Below, one piece after another: positions 48,335-50,084 of a stretch of DNA of 50,084 nt (its first letter is position 1; the number at the start of each line of letters is the position of its first letter). Both the position numbers and the translations under genes were made by a program. Origin of the DNA: Listeria booriae (GTDB lineage Bacteria > Bacillota > Bacilli > Lactobacillales > Listeriaceae); the NCBI RefSeq assembly GCF_000766865.1, contig NZ_JNFA01000006.1, positions 1 to 50,084 of the forward strand. The letters run 5' to 3'. The notes beneath the pieces are model-generated. The model was not told where the DNA came from, searched no databases, and saw only the letters and a list, made by a program, of their open reading frames with translations.

Positions 48335-50084
48335 ATGTCAAAGAAAAGAACATGGATCAAAAAAGCAAGTTATGGTATGTGCCTCGGTACCTTATTATTC
48401 AGCCCAGCGGAGAGCTGGCTAGAAGGTCAGCACCCCATCGAGGCAGTGACGCAAGCGGAAATCGAGATGTCCTTTCAGGAGCGATTTCCAGATCCACACC
48501 TAGCACACGCGGTGTATCTAGCGTTATATCCAGAAAAAACGTTGTTTCCCGAACGAGTCAACTTAGAAGCGCCTGTGTCTGCGGAGCAATTAGCGACAAT
48601 CATCACCTTAGCAGATACCGCCGAGCGACCGATAGCAGATTTGACGGGCATTCAACAGTTGTCCCACTTAAAAACCCTGCATGTAGAGGGGAATGAAGGG
48701 GGGCGGATTCAACAGCTAGCACCATTGGCGTTGATGAAAAGCTTAGAGCATCTGACCTTGCGAAATGAATTCATCCAAGACTTAACCCCATTAGCGAAGC
48801 TCACGCAGTTACAGAGCTTGGATCTCTCCATGAATCGGATTACCTCGGTACAAGCGTTGCAAGGATTGACGCAACTACAAACATTACGGCTGACAGGGAA
48901 CCAAGTGACCGATTTTCGGCCATTAGAGGCGCTACCAGCTGTACAGGCAAAGGATACAGCGCATTTTGAAGCGCTCGCCCAAACGATTCAGGCCGAAGAG
49001 ACAAAGACGACGGGAGAGACGAGTCAATTAAACGTATATACACCGGAAGGAGAAAAAATCCCTGCGACCGTGGCTAGCTCACAGGGAGAAGTACAAGCAG
49101 AGGATGGCGTTAAATGGCTCCAACCAGGCGAACAACAGATTCAGTATCAGGATACAGAAGGGCAGATTGTGGCGTTTTTACAACAAGAAGTAGTGGGCGA
49201 CAAGATACGAACGACATCAGTAAAGCCTAGGGCAATGACAGGAATGTACGCGATTCAGATACTGGATGCACAAGGGAATATTATAGATCAAAGCTCGTAC
49301 ACGATGATGTCTGGATCTATGGATGTTGCTAAATTAGCCAATTCTGACATGATTGAAGAAGCTATCAAACGGGCAAACCAGGAACTTCCTAATACACAGA
49401 AGCAACGTGGAACGGTGCGTTTACCTAATGGAGATTGGTATGTAAAGAATAAAATAAGTCTCCTAGAAGGAGTGGCTCTAGAAGGGCAGGGAAAAACAAC
49501 GCTTTATCGAATAGTTGGTGATTTTATCCAATCGTCAATAGCGCATATTGATGGAATACGCTATTATGACGCCTTGATTGACATGGAAAGTAATACAAAG
49601 ATACGTAATTTGACTTTAGATGGACTGCAATCCCCAGATAAAGTAACTACTGATATTCAAGGTGGTATCACAGCCAAAGGAAATTATGGGGAAGGTTCGA
49701 ATCCCCAGGCACCGACAGCAAAGGATTATCTTCAGAATCTGACCATTGAAGACGTGGATATCCAAAATATGGCTGGAAGCGGGGTAACAATTGATTTGGC
49801 TAAAAACGTCACGATTCGTGGCACAACAGCTGTTACCGCACCCAATCATGCGATGAAAGTCGAGAATGTGAAGGATGATGGTATTATTGGTTACTCGGTG
49901 GAAAATATGCGAGTAGAAAATACGCTTACAAGAACTATCGGACATATGGAATCAGCTGGGAAACCAGCACAGCGATACAATGTTTGTGCCACAATGCGCA
50001 AGATGCAGCACCCTGACCCAGGTCTGGCTTATTATGTCCGTTACCCCAACAGTCGAGATGTGACCTTCCAGCACAATGTTGTCC
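48335..50084 (+). CDS. LRR protein fused to a beta-helix domain, 3' end missing
   Basis: The frame stays open to the window end (583 residues visible). It has a signal-like start (MSKKRTWIKKASYGMCLGTL) and an internalin cap. About four LRRs cover roughly 105-200 (LEHLTLRNEFIQDLTPLAKL, LQSLDLSMNRITSVQALQGL, LQTLRLTGNQVTDFRPLEAL), then a 130-residue linker with KWLQPGEQQIQYQDTEGQ. From about residue 355 there is a right-handed beta-helix of the pectate-lyase type (RLPNGDWYVKNKISLLEGVA, LEGQGKTTLYRI, VTIDLAKNVTIRG). AAAAGGAG precedes the ATG; it lies just after the LRR-MucBP stop. Between 49917 and 50013 the alternative frame reads better, suggesting a pair of indels. It is probably a surface polysaccharide-active or binding protein. 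Confidence 0.82.
   Translation, partial: MSKKRTWIKKASYGMCLGTLLFSPAESWLEGQHPIEAVTQAEIEMSFQERFPDPHLAHAVYLALYPEKTLFPERVNLEAPVSAEQLATIITLADTAERPIADLTGIQQLSHLKTLHVEGNEGGRIQQLAPLALMKSLEHLTLRNEFIQDLTPLAKLTQLQSLDLSMNRITSVQALQGLTQLQTLRLTGNQVTDFRPLEALPAVQAKDTAHFEALAQTIQAEETKTTGETSQLNVYTPEGEKIPATVASSQGEVQAEDGVKWLQPGEQQIQYQDTEGQIVAFLQQEVVGDKIRTTSVKPRAMTGMYAIQILDAQGNIIDQSSYTMMSGSMDVAKLANSDMIEEAIKRANQELPNTQKQRGTVRLPNGDWYVKNKISLLEGVALEGQGKTTLYRIVGDFIQSSIAHIDGIRYYDALIDMESNTKIRNLTLDGLQSPDKVTTDIQGGITAKGNYGEGSNPQAPTAKDYLQNLTIEDVDIQNMAGSGVTIDLAKNVTIRGTTAVTAPNHAMKVENVKDDGIIGYSVENMRVENTLTRTIGHMESAGKPAQRYNVCATMRKMQHPDPGLAYYVRYPNSRDVTFQHNVV

Overview
The window is a low-GC Gram-positive (Firmicutes) chromosome, most likely a Listeriaceae member (Listeria sensu lato). 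Three things point there: the run comK / IDEAL-domain gene / addB / addA / FAH-family / yisL / yitT / yitU / yitV / yitW / PTS EIIA / PfpI / purine permease, which as I remember it matches the lmo2254-lmo2270 stretch of Listeria monocytogenes; a fruR-fruK-fruA operon; and internalin-type LRR and MucBP surface proteins. No database search was possible, so the species is open. There is no sign of prophage, transposase or CRISPR.

Layout. 1-1368: 3' end of a 5S rRNA and 14 tRNA genes, in nearly the order of the Bacillus subtilis trnD cluster. 1438-5163: fructose operon fruR-fruK-fruA with a candidate operator and terminator. 5174-6832: an XRE regulator, an intact comK on the minus strand and a small IDEAL-domain gene. 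6948-16314: addB-addA and three or four downstream genes. 16318-21857: small conserved housekeeping genes, an LhrA-like sRNA candidate and a 152-bp tandem repeat. 21866-24387: a PurR-controlled purine permease, a HAD phosphatase and an unknown gene.

24395-50084 is the accessory and surface half. It opens with two divergent regulators (Mga-like and Crp/Fnr-like) separated by an intergenic region holding a duplicated motif. Next is a 1859-residue secreted protein with about 18 helical repeats and three beta-sandwich modules. A hairpin without a U-tract separates it from a 13-kb, 14-gene polysaccharide operon: priming sugar transferase, lipoprotein, BY-kinase, polymerase, chain-length modulator, excisionase-like DNA-binding protein, glycosyltransferases, UDP-glucose dehydrogenase, CapK-like protein, glycerophosphotransferase, cytidylyltransferase, flippase and epimerase. 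The set predicts a Wzx/Wzy-type polymer with uronic acid and glycerol-phosphate decoration. It ends in an LRR-MucBP wall protein and a second LRR protein, fused to a beta-helix, that runs off the window.

Most unusual features: the regulator / giant repeat protein / capsule assembly as one same-strand block, the HTH protein inside the polysaccharide operon, the 152-bp tandem array next to the sRNA, tiny ORFs absent from ordinary gene calling, and what looks like a pair of compensating frameshifts in the last gene.
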